64,000 nt of DNA from Curtobacterium sp. L6-1 (GTDB lineage Bacteria > Actinomycetota > Actinomycetes > Actinomycetales > Microbacteriaceae), in assembly GCF_018885305.1 (NCBI RefSeq), contig NZ_CP076544.1:62001-126000 (forward strand), given 5' to 3'. How positions within the stretch are numbered: position 1 is the stretch's first letter; each line of letters starts with the position of its first letter. Positions 40,907 to 49,105 of the stretch are shown piece after piece. Below the pieces are notes generated by a model that was not told where the DNA came from, did not search any database, and worked only from the letters and a program-made list of their open reading frames with translations. The position numbers were made by a program, and so were the translations under genes.

Positions 40907-40940
40907 CGGTGCGGGGTCGTCGGCTGCGCCGACGACCGGG

Positions 40941-41582
40941 TCAGTCGCGCACGAACTGCTCGATCGGGGTGCTGCCGGTGTTGACGCGGAAGGTCTTGCC
41001 GACCGAGGCGTCGTCGTGCAGGGCGGCGGCGACGAGGGCTGCGACGTCCCCGCGGGCGATGCTCGAGGAGGGGTCGGCGGCCTCGACGGACCCGGTCGGC
41101 TCGTCGTCGGTCAGCGTGCTCGGCGCGATGACGGTCCAGTCGAGGGCGGAGTCGCGCAGGACCGCGTCGGCGATCGTCTTCGCCTCGGCGTACGCGAAGA
41201 AGTCGTCGTCCTCCGGGACACCGTGGCCGAGGCCCGCGTCCGACCAGGAGACGAGCACGTAGCGGTGCACCTCGGCCTCGAGGGCGGCGTGCATGGTCCG
41301 GATCGCGGCGTCGCGGTCGACGGCCCAGGTGCGCTCGGCGGACCCACCACCGGCACCGGCCGACCAGACGACGGCGTCGTGCCCGCGGACCAGCTCGGTC
41401 AGACCGGCGATGTCGAGCTGCTCGATGTCGGCGACGACCGGCTCGGCACCCGTGGCGCGGACGTCGTCCTGCTGCTCGGCCTTGCGGATGACCGACGAGA
41501 CGGTGTCACCGCGGGCGGTGAGGAGCTGCGCGGTGAGGAGGGCGACGCGACCGTGGCCGCCGAGGATGATGACGTTGCTCAT
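40941..41582 (-). CDS. NAD(P)H-binding SDR-like oxidoreductase
   Basis: 213 residues, atypical short-chain dehydrogenase (NAD(P)H-binding family, NmrA/YwnB type). N-terminal nucleotide loop VIILGGHGRVALLTAQLL, then HDAVVWSAGAGGG and VHRYVLVSWSDAG. FAYAEAKTIAD carries a YxxxK (Tyr-Ala-Glu-Ala-Lys) pair, and LDWTVIAPSTLTDD follows. Small substrates or a redox-sensing role are usual. ATG 41582 is the correct start; the long open frame beyond it is spurious. Single gene, divergent from the DUF1990 gene. Confidence 0.85.
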   Translation of the reverse strand: MSNVIILGGHGRVALLTAQLLTARGDTVSSVIRKAEQQDDVRATGAEPVVADIEQLDIAGLTELVRGHDAVVWSAGAGGGSAERTWAVDRDAAIRTMHAALEAEVHRYVLVSWSDAGLGHGVPEDDDFFAYAEAKTIADAVLRDSALDWTVIAPSTLTDDEPTGSVEAADPSSSIARGDVAALVAAALHDDASVGKTFRVNTGSTPIEQFVRD

Positions 41583-41652
41583 GGGACGGACCGTACGCGC
41601 GGGGGCTGACGGCGGGGTGGCCACCGGTCGTCGGTCGGGCGGGTCGGGCAGG

Positions 41653-42198
41653 ATGGCGGGCGTGCGTGGTGACGGGGGCTCTCGGGTGGTCGGCGCCGGC
41701 GGGGACGGTGCCGGCCCGGCGGTGTCGACGCAGGTCGCCGCCGCGGTGTGGGGGCCCACCGGGACCGGCCACCGCCGGTACGAGCGGCGGACCGTGGTCG
41801 GGAGGGGCGAGGCGGACTGGCTCCGGGCCTCCCGAGCGGTCCTGCGGTGGGGCATGAAGACCCGGAGCGGGTTCACGGTGTCGGACGGTGCCCCGGTGCG
41901 GGCGGGGCAGCAGCTCGACGTGCGGTTCCGGATCGGTCCGGTCGTCGTCCGCGAACCCGTCGAGGTCGTCGAGGTCGTCAGGACCGAGGACCGCGTCGGG
42001 TTCGCCTACCGGACCCGCCCCGGCCACCCCGTCGACGGCGAGGAGGCGTTCGTCGTCACCCGCGACGGTGACGAGGTGTCGCTGACCCTCCGCTCGCTCA
42101 CCCGACCGTCGACCACCCGGCGCTGGGCACTCGTCTTCCCGGTGCTCCTGGTCGCCCAGGTCGTGGTCCGCCGACGCTACCGGCGCGCGCTCCGCTGA
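41653..42198 (+). CDS. DUF1990 protein
   Basis: 181 residues from ATG 41653. The conserved DUF1990 blocks are visible: RYERRTVVGRGEADWLRASR, VLRWGMKTRSGFTV, VGFAYRTRPGHPVDGEEAF and LTLRSLTRP. The first about 35 residues are Gly-rich and the start may lie further in. The fold is thought to be START/SRPBCC-like with possible lipid or small-ligand binding. No function is known. Single gene. Confidence 0.85.
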   Translation: MAGVRGDGGSRVVGAGGDGAGPAVSTQVAAAVWGPTGTGHRRYERRTVVGRGEADWLRASRAVLRWGMKTRSGFTVSDGAPVRAGQQLDVRFRIGPVVVREPVEVVEVVRTEDRVGFAYRTRPGHPVDGEEAFVVTRDGDEVSLTLRSLTRPSTTRRWALVFPVLLVAQVVVRRRYRRALR

Positions 42199-42430
42199 CG
42201 GCGTCGGGCGTCGGGCGTCGTCCGCGACAGCGTGAGCGGGACCGTCCCGGGGTCGGCGGGACACGATGCGCGGACATGCCGGGCCGCGATTCGCGGATCG
42301 GGCCCCGGGGTTCGTGGCGGGCCGCCCGGACGCCGTACCGTCGCAGACACCAGGACGCACTCGAGCCGTCGTCCTCCGACACTCCCCGCGGTCCGCGAGG
42401 GCGGGAGCACGGCGGCCGTCCTGGTCGATG

Positions 42431-42452
42431 CAGGGACCGAACGAGGTCCCTG
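42431..42452 (+). promoter_or_regulatory. 5'-leader hairpin before the microprotein operon
   Basis: CAGGGACC-GAACGA-GGTCCCTG: perfect 8-bp stem and 6-base loop. Its 3' arm runs into the ribosome site GGAGAGGAGG (42452 on) of the first small gene, so folding could limit translation. The remaining 42199-42430 shows nothing else recognisable. Confidence 0.55.
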
Positions 42453-42469
42453 GAGAGGAGGCGACGCAC

Positions 42470-42670
42470 ATGTCCGCCACCATCACCAGCCCCACACCGG
42501 CAGTCGGCAGCCCCGTCGCCGGCACGGCCTCGGCCGTCCGTCCGTCCGTCTTCTCCGAGGTCCGCGAGACCGCTCGTCGTCGCGTCCTCGCCGCCAGCGC
42601 ACTCGTCGTCGGCCTCGCCGCCGTCACCGCGTTCAGCCTCGCCCTCATCAGCCTGGGGGTCGCCGCGTGA
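42470..42670 (+). CDS. Microprotein 1, single membrane helix
   Basis: 66 residues. A polar Thr/Pro/Ser N-terminal half (SATITSPTPAVGS), basic RETARRR, then one hydrophobic helix (about 43-65, LAASALVVGLAAVTAFSLAL, ending ISLGVAA). Strong ribosome site GGAGAGGAGG 8 bases before ATG 42470. Its stop overlaps the next start by 4 bases. It begins a run of five overlapping genes. No family recognised; an N-in/C-out single-pass protein is likely. Confidence 0.7.
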   Translation: MSATITSPTPAVGSPVAGTASAVRPSVFSEVRETARRRVLAASALVVGLAAVTAFSLALISLGVAA

Positions 42671-42765
42671 TCGCCGCCGCCCCCGTGCCGTACGACACCG
42701 TCGCACTGACCGAACCCATCGACATGACCGCCCTCATCCTCGAGCAGGAGGCACACCGTGCGTGA
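42667..42765 (+). CDS. Microprotein 2, 32 residues
   Basis: GTG 42667 overlaps the previous stop (GTGA). The 32 residues (PVPYDTVALTEPIDMTALIL, ending EQEAHRA) are neither basic nor hydrophobic enough for a membrane peptide. Its 3' end contains the AGGAGG ribosome site of the next gene, so a second role may be to couple translation. Too short to assign. Confidence 0.5.
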   Translation: MIAAAPVPYDTVALTEPIDMTALILEQEAHRA

Positions 42766-42922
42766 ACCCACCGCCATGCAGGAACTCCGCGCCGACCCGC
42801 TCGAGTGGCACCGTCGCGGCATGTCCTCGCCGGTCGAGATCGACCGGATCGTGATGAGCCGCGTCGGCCTCGGCACGAGCGCCGACCCGACCTACGCCGA
42901 CTTCTTCCTGGCCGCGGCGTGA
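42758..42922 (+). CDS. Microprotein 3, 54 residues
   Basis: GTG 42758 follows AGGAGG by 6 bases and overlaps the previous gene by 8. Sequence pieces: MQELRADPLEWHRRGMSSPV, EIDRIVMSRVGLGTSADPTY, ADFFLAAA. The mixed charged/aromatic composition with a helix-like first half and a small-residue tail looks like a folded or peptide-precursor-like protein; no motif is recognised. The start could also be the internal ATG at residue 7. Confidence 0.6.
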   Translation: MREPTAMQELRADPLEWHRRGMSSPVEIDRIVMSRVGLGTSADPTYADFFLAAA

Positions 42923-43077
42923 GCGCCCTGAGCGGCGCCGACGTCCGCGCGACGGCGAGCAGCAGCGAACTGACCTCGGAGCACCGCCTGGTGTGGGCGC
43001 GCCTCGGCCGCCTCGAGGCGCTCTGCGCCCGACGCTCCGACGGGGTCGTCGCCCGGACCACCGCGACGACGATCTGA
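42919..43077 (+). CDS. Microprotein 4, 52 residues
   Basis: GTG 42919 overlaps the previous stop (GTGA). Residues SSELTSEHRLVWARLGRLEA followed by LCARRSDGVVARTT suggest one amphipathic helix of about 20 residues and a basic tail with a single cysteine. Stop at 43077, one base before the TetR start codon. No family recognised. Confidence 0.55.
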   Translation: MSALSGADVRATASSSELTSEHRLVWARLGRLEALCARRSDGVVARTTATTI

Positions 43078-43078
43078 C

Positions 43079-43678
43079 GTGGGCGCCGACACGGGGAACG
43101 ACCGGCACCGCCGCGAACGGGCCCGCATCGTCGACGCCGCCGACCGCGTCTTCATCGCCCAGGGAGCCGCCGGACTCGAGGCCGCCGCCGTCGCGGCCGC
43201 CTCCGGGACCGACGTGACCCTGGTCCGCGCCCTGTTCCCCGAACGGGTCGACGTCGTCCTCGCCGTGCTCGAGCACCGTCACGAGCAGTGGGCCGCCGGA
43301 CTGGCCGTCGCCGCCGTCGGGGTCACCGACGCCCGCGACGAGATCATCACCGTCTTCACGCACCTCGAGTCCTGCTTCGAGGAGGACTCCTGGTCCGGGT
43401 GCGCGTTCATCAACGGCTACGGCGAGCTCGGCCGATCCGACCCCCGCGTCGCCGAGCTCGCACACGAGCACCTCCGCGGCATCGAGGCGCACCTGCACGT
43501 CCTCGCCCGACGGGCCGGGCTGCCCGACCACCTCGCGGACGCACTGTCGCTCCTCGTCGAGGGCGCCAAGGTCGAGGCTGCCGTGCACCACACGACCCAG
43601 CCCGCCCGGTCGGCACGCCTGGCCGCGGCGACCCTCATGGGCGCCTACGCGTCGACGCCGGCGACCGACTTCATCTGA
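43079..43678 (+). CDS. TetR-family regulator closing the microprotein operon
   Basis: 199 residues. HTH RARIVDAADRVFIAQGAAGL, then LEAAAVAAASGTDVTLVRAL, where the recognition helix (DVTLVRALFPERVDVV) departs from the usual YxxF pattern. The C-terminal part, FTHLESCFEEDSWSGCAFIN with HEHLRGIEAHLHVLARRAG, matches the TetR_C subgroup with paired cysteines. GTG 43079 is one base after the previous stop, so it is cotranscribed and probably coupled. Its stop overlaps the convergent AraC gene by 8 bp. Confidence 0.85.
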   Translation: MGADTGNDRHRRERARIVDAADRVFIAQGAAGLEAAAVAAASGTDVTLVRALFPERVDVVLAVLEHRHEQWAAGLAVAAVGVTDARDEIITVFTHLESCFEEDSWSGCAFINGYGELGRSDPRVAELAHEHLRGIEAHLHVLARRAGLPDHLADALSLLVEGAKVEAAVHHTTQPARSARLAAATLMGAYASTPATDFI

Positions 43679-44639
43679 CCGTGTCCCGGCGGTCGAGCGT
43701 CGCCCTCGGCGTCTCGCCGAACGCGGCGGTGTACTGCTGCGTGAAGCGCCCGAGGTGCGCGAAGCCCCACGAGGCCGCGACCTCTCGGACCGTGGTCGTG
43801 GCGGGTGCCGACGTCAGGAGCTCCTGCCGTGCCCGCTCCAGGCGGACCTGCCGGATGTAGGCGTTCGGCGTCGTCTGCAGGTCCCGCTGGAACGCCTCCT
43901 GCAGGGCGCGCAGGCTGACGTCGAGGTGCCGCGCGAGCGAGCTCGAGGTGATCGGCAGTCGCGCGTTCTCGTGCACGTGGTCGACCGCCGCGCGGACGTG
44001 CGCGGACCGGGCGGCCAGCACCGTCTCCGTCGGCAGGGGACGCTGCTGCGGGTACATCTCGAGCAGGGACGCCGCGGCCAGCCGGGCCATCTCGGCGTGC
44101 AGCAGACGGCCCGGGGTCCCGTCGCGCAGGGTGTGCGAGACCAGGGCGACGGTGTTGTGCCACGTCCGCACCGACTGCTCGGACGGCGTCGCGGTGGCCT
44201 CGAAGCGCAGACCGGCGGAGATGTCCGCGCCCTGCTCGACGGCGACCCGCTCGACGACCTCGCGGGACAGGTGCACGAGACGCTGCTCGTAGTCGTCCAT
44301 CGCGAACGAGAACGTGCGGTCGGGCAGCAGCGGCACCGGGACGCCGTGCTCCATGTCGACGACGTCGCCGCCGGTGTCCAGCCGCGACGAACCCGACTGC
44401 AGCCACTGCACGATGACGGCGTCCGACGGGGGGAGGCGGCCGGTCATGCGTCCGGCGAAGCGCACGGTGTGCAACGACATCGTGCGGTCGCCGATCGCGA
44501 CGTAGCGGAACTCGAACGGGTCCGCGGCCGACTCGACCTGCAGCTCGGCGCCGTACAGGTCGGAGATGAACGACACGGCGTCGTCGAGGTCCGTCCCGGC
44601 CACGTCGAGACGCACCGGCATCACGTCGTCCATCGGCAT
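43671..44639 (-). CDS. AraC-family transcriptional regulator
   Basis: 322 residues. N-terminal AraC_binding_2-type ligand domain (about 15-180, with FRYVAIGDRTMSLHTVRF), then two HTHs in the last 100 residues: LPITSSSLARHLDVSLRALQ and TTTVREVAASWGFAHLGRFT. YTAAFGETPRATL closes the signature. Start uncertain: ATG 44639 (MPMDDVMPV) is used; a GTG at 44666 is in frame. The target is unknown; nearby candidates are the microprotein operon (convergent) and the ABC exporter. Confidence 0.87.
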   Translation of the reverse strand: MPMDDVMPVRLDVAGTDLDDAVSFISDLYGAELQVESAADPFEFRYVAIGDRTMSLHTVRFAGRMTGRLPPSDAVIVQWLQSGSSRLDTGGDVVDMEHGVPVPLLPDRTFSFAMDDYEQRLVHLSREVVERVAVEQGADISAGLRFEATATPSEQSVRTWHNTVALVSHTLRDGTPGRLLHAEMARLAAASLLEMYPQQRPLPTETVLAARSAHVRAAVDHVHENARLPITSSSLARHLDVSLRALQEAFQRDLQTTPNAYIRQVRLERARQELLTSAPATTTVREVAASWGFAHLGRFTQQYTAAFGETPRATLDRRDTVR

Positions 44640-44724
44640 CACGCAGAGCATCGCAGACGGCGGCACCGCACGACATCCCGGTGTCCGGGAACCGCCGTGT
44701 GGTGCCGCCGTCGGGTGACCGCGC

Positions 44725-45810
44725 TCAGCCGCGCAGGGCCTCGGCGAGCTTCACGCGACCGCCGGTCCGGAGCAGGGCGTTCTCGTAGACACGGGCGCCG
44801 AGGAGCACGACGACGAGGGCCGAGACCAGGACGATCAGCAGGGAGAGCACCGGCTCCCACCACTGGGCCGTGCCGAGGAAGATGCGCACCGGCATCCCGA
44901 TCGGCGCGCTGAACGGCACGTAGGACATGATCCCGAGGATCGTCGGGTCGTCCGCGGCGAACACGATGAGGAAGTACGGGATCATCAGCAGCATCATCAC
45001 CGGGGTGGTCACGCTGCCGACGTCCTCCTGCCGGGACACGAGCGCCGCCGAGGCCGCGAACAGGGCCGCGATGAGGACGAAGCCGATCGCGAAGAAGCCG
45101 ACGAACCACAGCGCACTGGGGCCGAGCAGCGTGAACAGGTTGTCCTGCCCGGTCACCGCGAGCGTCACCGCTGCGGCGACGGCGATGGCGACGATCTGCC
45201 CGAGGGCCATGACGCTGTTGCCGATCACCTTGCCCGCCAGCAGTGCGCGCGCCGGGATCGCCGCCATCAGGATCTCCACCACGCGGGTCGACTTCTCCTC
45301 GACGACGCTCTGGGCGATGGACTGCCCGAACGTGACCGCCGAGGCGAAGAAGACGACGCCGAAGGCGATGCCGACGAGCGAGATGAGCCCGGGCGGCAGC
45401 GCGTCGGGGTCGAGCAGGTCGACCTCGGGCGAGACGCTCAGCGCCGCCACGACGTCGGTCGGGGCGCTGTCCAGGCCGACGAGGCGGAACCCGAGCTGCC
45501 CGCCGTCCGGGACGACCGCCGCGTCGACCTCGCCGTCGCGCACGAGCTGCTCCGCGGCCTCCCGGTCGGGCGCGGTAGTGACGTCCAACCCGTCCGACGA
45601 GGGGAGCGTCACCCCGCTCACCACGGCGACGGGCGTGGTGTCGTCGGCCGCGGACTTCCCGACGATGCCGCCGACCACGATGCCGACGACGACCATCACG
45701 AGCAGGATCACCGCCGAGACGACGAACGCCTTGCTCCGCAACCGCGCCTGGACCTCGCGCACCGTGACGAGCCGGACCACGTCCACCGTGCTGCTGTCGA
45801 TGCCCCTCAT
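44725..45810 (-). CDS. ABC exporter permease, NatB type
   Basis: 361 residues. ABC-2 permease: first helix at about 25-47 (VVSAVILLVMVVVGIVVGGI), a large extracytoplasmic loop (about 48-150), then five C-terminal helices with SIAQSVVEEKSTRVVEIL, VIGNSVMALGQIVAIA and FSAPIGMPVRIFLG, as in NatB (sodium/antibiotic efflux). It overlaps the ATPase gene stop by 4 bases (ATGA). With the ATPase it forms a complete exporter; the substrate may be sodium, a lantibiotic or another drug. Confidence 0.9.
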   Translation of the reverse strand: MRGIDSSTVDVVRLVTVREVQARLRSKAFVVSAVILLVMVVVGIVVGGIVGKSAADDTTPVAVVSGVTLPSSDGLDVTTAPDREAAEQLVRDGEVDAAVVPDGGQLGFRLVGLDSAPTDVVAALSVSPEVDLLDPDALPPGLISLVGIAFGVVFFASAVTFGQSIAQSVVEEKSTRVVEILMAAIPARALLAGKVIGNSVMALGQIVAIAVAAAVTLAVTGQDNLFTLLGPSALWFVGFFAIGFVLIAALFAASAALVSRQEDVGSVTTPVMMLLMIPYFLIVFAADDPTILGIMSYVPFSAPIGMPVRIFLGTAQWWEPVLSLLIVLVSALVVVLLGARVYENALLRTGGRVKLAEALRG

Positions 45811-46688
45811 CGGACGACCTCCGTGAAGACCTCGCTGAGCCGGGGGACCCGACGACCGAACGACCCGACCCCGCCGCGGGCGACCGCGTGCTGCAGGACC
45901 GTCTGCGCGACCGTCTCGTCCGCCTCGAACAGGGCGTAGCCGCCGTCGAACGACCGCACGACGACCCCCGGCTCGTCGCGGAGCCACGCGACGTCGTCCG
46001 CGACGAGGATCTCCCACGCGGGTGGGCCGGCCGTCCGTCGCAGGTCGTCCTGCGGGCCGGCAGCCCGGATGCGGCCGTCGGCGATCACGACGACGTCGTC
46101 GCAGAGCCGCTCGACGACGTCCAGCTGGTGGCTCGAGAACAGCACCGGGACCCCGTCGGCTGCGGTCTCGCGCAGGACCCCCAGCACCGTGTCGACCGCC
46201 ATCGGATCGAGGCCGGAGAACGGTTCGTCGAGCACCAGGACCTCGGGTCGGTGGGCGAGGGCCGCTGCGACCTGCACCCGCTGCTGGTTGCCGAGCGAGA
46301 GCTTCTCGACCGGGTCGTCGACGTGCGCCCCGAGCTCGAGCCGCTCGAGCAGTTCGGCGGTGCGGGCCGTCGCGGTCCGCCGGTCGACACCGTGCAGCCG
46401 CGCCAGGTAGGTGATCTGCTCGGCGACCGGCATCTTCGGGTACAGCCCGCGCTCCTCGGGCATGTAGCCGAAGCGCCGACGGTCGGCCGGGCCGATCCGG
46501 GTGCCGTCGAGTGCGACGGTCCCGCTGTCGGCGTCGAGCACGCCGAGCATGATGCGCATGGTGGTCGTCTTGCCGGCGCCATTGCCGCCGACGAAGCCGG
46601 TCAGTCGGCCGCGTCCGACCGTGAAGCCGACGTCGTCGAGCACGCGGCGGTCACCGAAGTGCTTGGTCACTCCCTCGATGCTGAGCAT
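45807..46688 (-). CDS. ABC exporter ATPase, NatA type
   Basis: 293 residues. Walker A GGNGAGKTTT (residues 34-43), signature variant LSLGNQQRVQVA (LSxGxQQR) and Walker B VLVLDEPFSGLDP are present, followed by the H-loop FSSHQLDVVERLCD. A C-terminal DUF4162-like accessory domain (about 220-293) is typical of NatA-type ATPases. ATG 46688. Operon with the permease downstream, 4-base overlap. Confidence 0.93.
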   Translation of the reverse strand: MLSIEGVTKHFGDRRVLDDVGFTVGRGRLTGFVGGNGAGKTTTMRIMLGVLDADSGTVALDGTRIGPADRRRFGYMPEERGLYPKMPVAEQITYLARLHGVDRRTATARTAELLERLELGAHVDDPVEKLSLGNQQRVQVAAALAHRPEVLVLDEPFSGLDPMAVDTVLGVLRETAADGVPVLFSSHQLDVVERLCDDVVVIADGRIRAAGPQDDLRRTAGPPAWEILVADDVAWLRDEPGVVVRSFDGGYALFEADETVAQTVLQHAVARGGVGSFGRRVPRLSEVFTEVVR

Positions 46689-46810
46689 GGGGTCCCCTTC
46701 CGCAGCGGCCGTCGCTGCACTCCGACGGTATTGCGGCGCGGGGGACCGGCGCCTCCCACCCGGGACGGGGATCGCGCGACCCGGGGCCTCCGCCGCACGG
46801 GGGAGGCGGG

Positions 46811-46897
46811 GCCGCCGCGGTCCGGCCGCCGCCGCCCAGCCGCCGCGGTCCGGCCGCTGCCGCCCGGCCGCTGCCGCCCGGCCGCCGCGGTCCGGGC
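46811..46897. repeat. Short GC-rich tandem repeats
   Basis: Degenerate repeats of CCGCCGCGGTCCGG and CGGCCGCTGCCGCC between the ABC operon start and the NarL-type regulator end. Entirely G/C except a few bases. No coding potential seen. Confidence 0.6.
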
Positions 46898-46902
46898 GTC
46901 GG

Positions 46903-47688
46903 TCAGTCGCCGGAGCGGACCACGCCGTGCTCGTACGCCCACACCACGGCCTGGATGCGGTCGCGCACCCCGAGCTTCTGCAGGACGTTCGACACGTGGG
47001 TCTTCACGGTGGCCTCGCCCACGAAGAGCAGCCCGGCGATCTCCGCGTTGCTCAGGCCGCGGCCGAGCAGCCGCAGCACCTCGGCCTCGCGCTCGGTCAG
47101 CCCCGGCACCCGGACCTCCGGCGGACCAGCGGCACCTGCACCTGCACCTGCACCTGCACCGGAACCGGCTCCGGCAGTGCTCGTCGCCGGATCCGCGTCC
47201 ACGTCGGCGTCCGCGTGGCCCGCGGCCGGCACGTCGACGACCACCGGCACCGAGGCGGTGGTCGCCCGGCTGATCACCCGCCGCGTGACGTCGGGCGCGA
47301 GCAGGGCGTCCCCGGCGGCGACGGTCCGGACCGCCTCGATCAGCTTCTCGGGCGAGGCGTTCTTCAGCAGGAACCCGCTCGCCCCGGCGGCCAGCGCGTC
47401 GAACAGGTACTCGTCGGTGTCGAAGGTCGTCAGGACGAGCACCGCCGGTGGGTCGTCGGCGGCCGTGATGCGCCGCGCTGCCTCGAGCCCGTCGACCCCG
47501 GGCATCTGGACGTCGAGACAGACGACGTCCGGCCGGTGCGCGTCGACCGCCGCCACCGCTGCGGCACCGTCCGACGCCTCGGCCACGACCCGCACGCCCG
47601 GCTCGGACTCGAGGATCACCCGGAACCCCGCGCGCACGAGGTCCTGGTCGTCGGCGAGGACGACCCGGATCACGTGGTCGGCAGCCAT
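46903..47688 (-). CDS. NarL/FixJ-family response regulator
   Basis: 261 residues. Receiver with DDQD, phospho-acceptor Asp59 (VCLDVQMPG) and Lys109 (FLLKNASPE). A LuxR-type HTH lies at the C-terminus (GLTEREAEVLRLLGRGLSNA, then GEATVKTHVSNVLQKLG). Between them is a 45-residue linker (about 136-185) that is low-complexity Ala/Gly/Asp, partly encoded by a GGTGCA hexamer repeat (GAGAGAGAGA). Regulators of this type normally have a linker of 15-20 residues. ATG 47688 is inside the end of the kinase gene (19-bp overlap). Confidence 0.92.
   Translation of the reverse strand: MAADHVIRVVLADDQDLVRAGFRVILESEPGVRVVAEASDGAAAVAAVDAHRPDVVCLDVQMPGVDGLEAARRITAADDPPAVLVLTTFDTDEYLFDALAAGASGFLLKNASPEKLIEAVRTVAAGDALLAPDVTRRVISRATTASVPVVVDVPAAGHADADVDADPATSTAGAGSGAGAGAGAGAAGPPEVRVPGLTEREAEVLRLLGRGLSNAEIAGLLFVGEATVKTHVSNVLQKLGVRDRIQAVVWAYEHGVVRSGD
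47132..47162. repeat. Hexamer microsatellite inside the regulator gene
   Basis: CACCTG repeated five times on the plus strand, encoding alternating Gly-Ala in the interdomain linker of the NarL-type regulator. Copy changes keep frame, so the linker length can vary. Confidence 0.85.
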
Positions 47689-48965
47689 GCGCGCACCAGG
47701 TAGCCGCCGCGGTCCCGCGGCCCGATCTCGATCCGCCCGCCGACCGCCGCGACCCGTTCCCGCATCCCGACGTGGCCGAGCCCGGAGCCGGCCGACCGGG
47801 AGGCCCGTGCCCCCGACCCGGTGTCGGTCACCTCGAGCTCCACCGCATCCGGCAGGTACCGGAGGCGCAGGTCGGCACGGGCGCCGGGACCGGCGTGCTT
47901 GAGGACGTTCGTCACGGCTTCCTGCGCGATCCGGTACGTCACCGCGGCGACCGTCGGCGGGACCGGCCGTTCGTCGCCGATCACGCTGAACCCGGTGTCG
48001 TGCCCGGCGGTGCTCGCCGCCGTCGCCAGCTCGGGCAGCCGCGCCAGGCCCTCGGTGCTCGGTGCGTCCGTCGGAGCGTCCCGACCGTCGGCGCCGGCGT
48101 CGCGGAGGGTGCCGAGCATCCGGCGGAGTTCCTCGACCGCGGTCCGCGCACTGCCCTCCACGACCGTCAGGGACGCCGCCGCCTGTGCCGGGTCACGGTC
48201 GAGCACCCGTCGGGCGGCGCCGGCCTGCACGCCCATCAGCGACACGTGGTGGGCGACGACGTCGTGCAGCTCGCGGGCGATGCGGACTCGTTCGAGCGCG
48301 ACCGCCTGCGCCGCCGACCGCTCGCGTTCCGCCGCGAGCTCGACGGTGCGCTGGGCGAGCTCGTGCTGCGCGACCGCGGCCGTCCACGCCCGGTTGCCGG
48401 ACCACCAGGCGGCGCCGAAGTAGACGAGGTTGATGATGATCGACAGCAGCGAGTTCGCGATGTACGGCGGGATCACGGTGTCGCCCTCGTCGGGCAGTGC
48501 ACCGGGCACCGACCACCGGAACACGATCGCCAGGAACACCCACGCGAACATGCCGACGATGACCGTCCACCGCACGGCCTCGGCCCGGACGCGGTCGGAG
48601 CACCAGGCGCCCACCGTGTACAGCGCGATGAAGAGCGTGAAGTTGATGAACAGCCCCTCCGGCACGCGCAGGAGCTGCGTCGCGGCGAACGCCAGCGCGG
48701 CCACCACGGCGACCGTCATCGGGTACCGCCGTCGGAGGGCCAGCGGCCCGGCGTTCGCGACCACGAGCAGGACGCAGACCCACCAGGGTGCCGGGTCGTC
48801 GTACAGGCCCATCGAGCCGTAGAGCACCATCGACACCGCGAGCGCGGCGGCGAGCACCAGCGCGAGGACCGCGTCCTGTCGGTGCTCGCGTCGCCCCACC
48901 GGCAACCGCGACCAGCCGTCCTCCTGCGTCGGTCCGCCCCCGGCGGCCGCCCCCGTGCCCGTCAT
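47670..48965 (-). CDS. NarL-type sensor histidine kinase (HisKA_3)
   Basis: 431 residues. An N-terminal block of about six membrane helices (residues about 33-185, DUF7134-like) is followed by a HisKA_3 dimerisation domain with [19 protein letters not shown] (phosphorylated His in ELHD) and a HATPase domain: [29 protein letters not shown] and [11 protein letters not shown]. It pairs with the response regulator directly downstream (19-bp overlap). ATG 48965 was chosen over an in-frame Arg-rich extension. Many such pairs control adjacent NatAB-type exporters, as could happen here. Confidence 0.92.
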   Translation of the reverse strand: MTGTGAAAGGGPTQEDGWSRLPVGRREHRQDAVLALVLAAALAVSMVLYGSMGLYDDPAPWWVCVLLVVANAGPLALRRRYPMTVAVVAALAFAATQLLRVPEGLFINFTLFIALYTVGAWCSDRVRAEAVRWTVIVGMFAWVFLAIVFRWSVPGALPDEGDTVIPPYIANSLLSIIINLVYFGAAWWSGNRAWTAAVAQHELAQRTVELAAERERSAAQAVALERVRIARELHDVVAHHVSLMGVQAGAARRVLDRDPAQAAASLTVVEGSARTAVEELRRMLGTLRDAGADGRDAPTDAPSTEGLARLPELATAASTAGHDTGFSVIGDERPVPPTVAAVTYRIAQEAVTNVLKHAGPGARADLRLRYLPDAVELEVTDTGSGARASRSAGSGLGHVGMRERVAAVGGRIEIGPRDRGGYLVRAWLPTT

Positions 48966-49051
48966 GCGACCACGGTAGCGGCTCGGCGCACCGCGCCGCC
49001 GGTCGACCGCCGACCCTGTGGACGGCGGCGCGTGGACCGTCACCTGTGGAG

Positions 49052-49096
49052 GGTGACGGACGGGAGGCGCGTGGTGCGCGCCTCCCGTCCGTCACC
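49052..49096 (-). terminator. GACGGGAGGC-family hairpin with 20-bp perfect stem
   Basis: Arms 49052-49071 and 49077-49096 with loop TGGTG, the longest stem of the family. It starts 10 bases after the stop of the leftward OYE gene, ahead of the kinase gene, where it serves as terminator. Confidence 0.85.
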
Positions 49097-49105
49097 GCCG
49101 ACGCG

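Noticed and set aside
47132..47162. Hexamer repeat as a mobile-element footprint
   Set aside because: Simple microsatellite in frame, with no target duplication or inverted ends.
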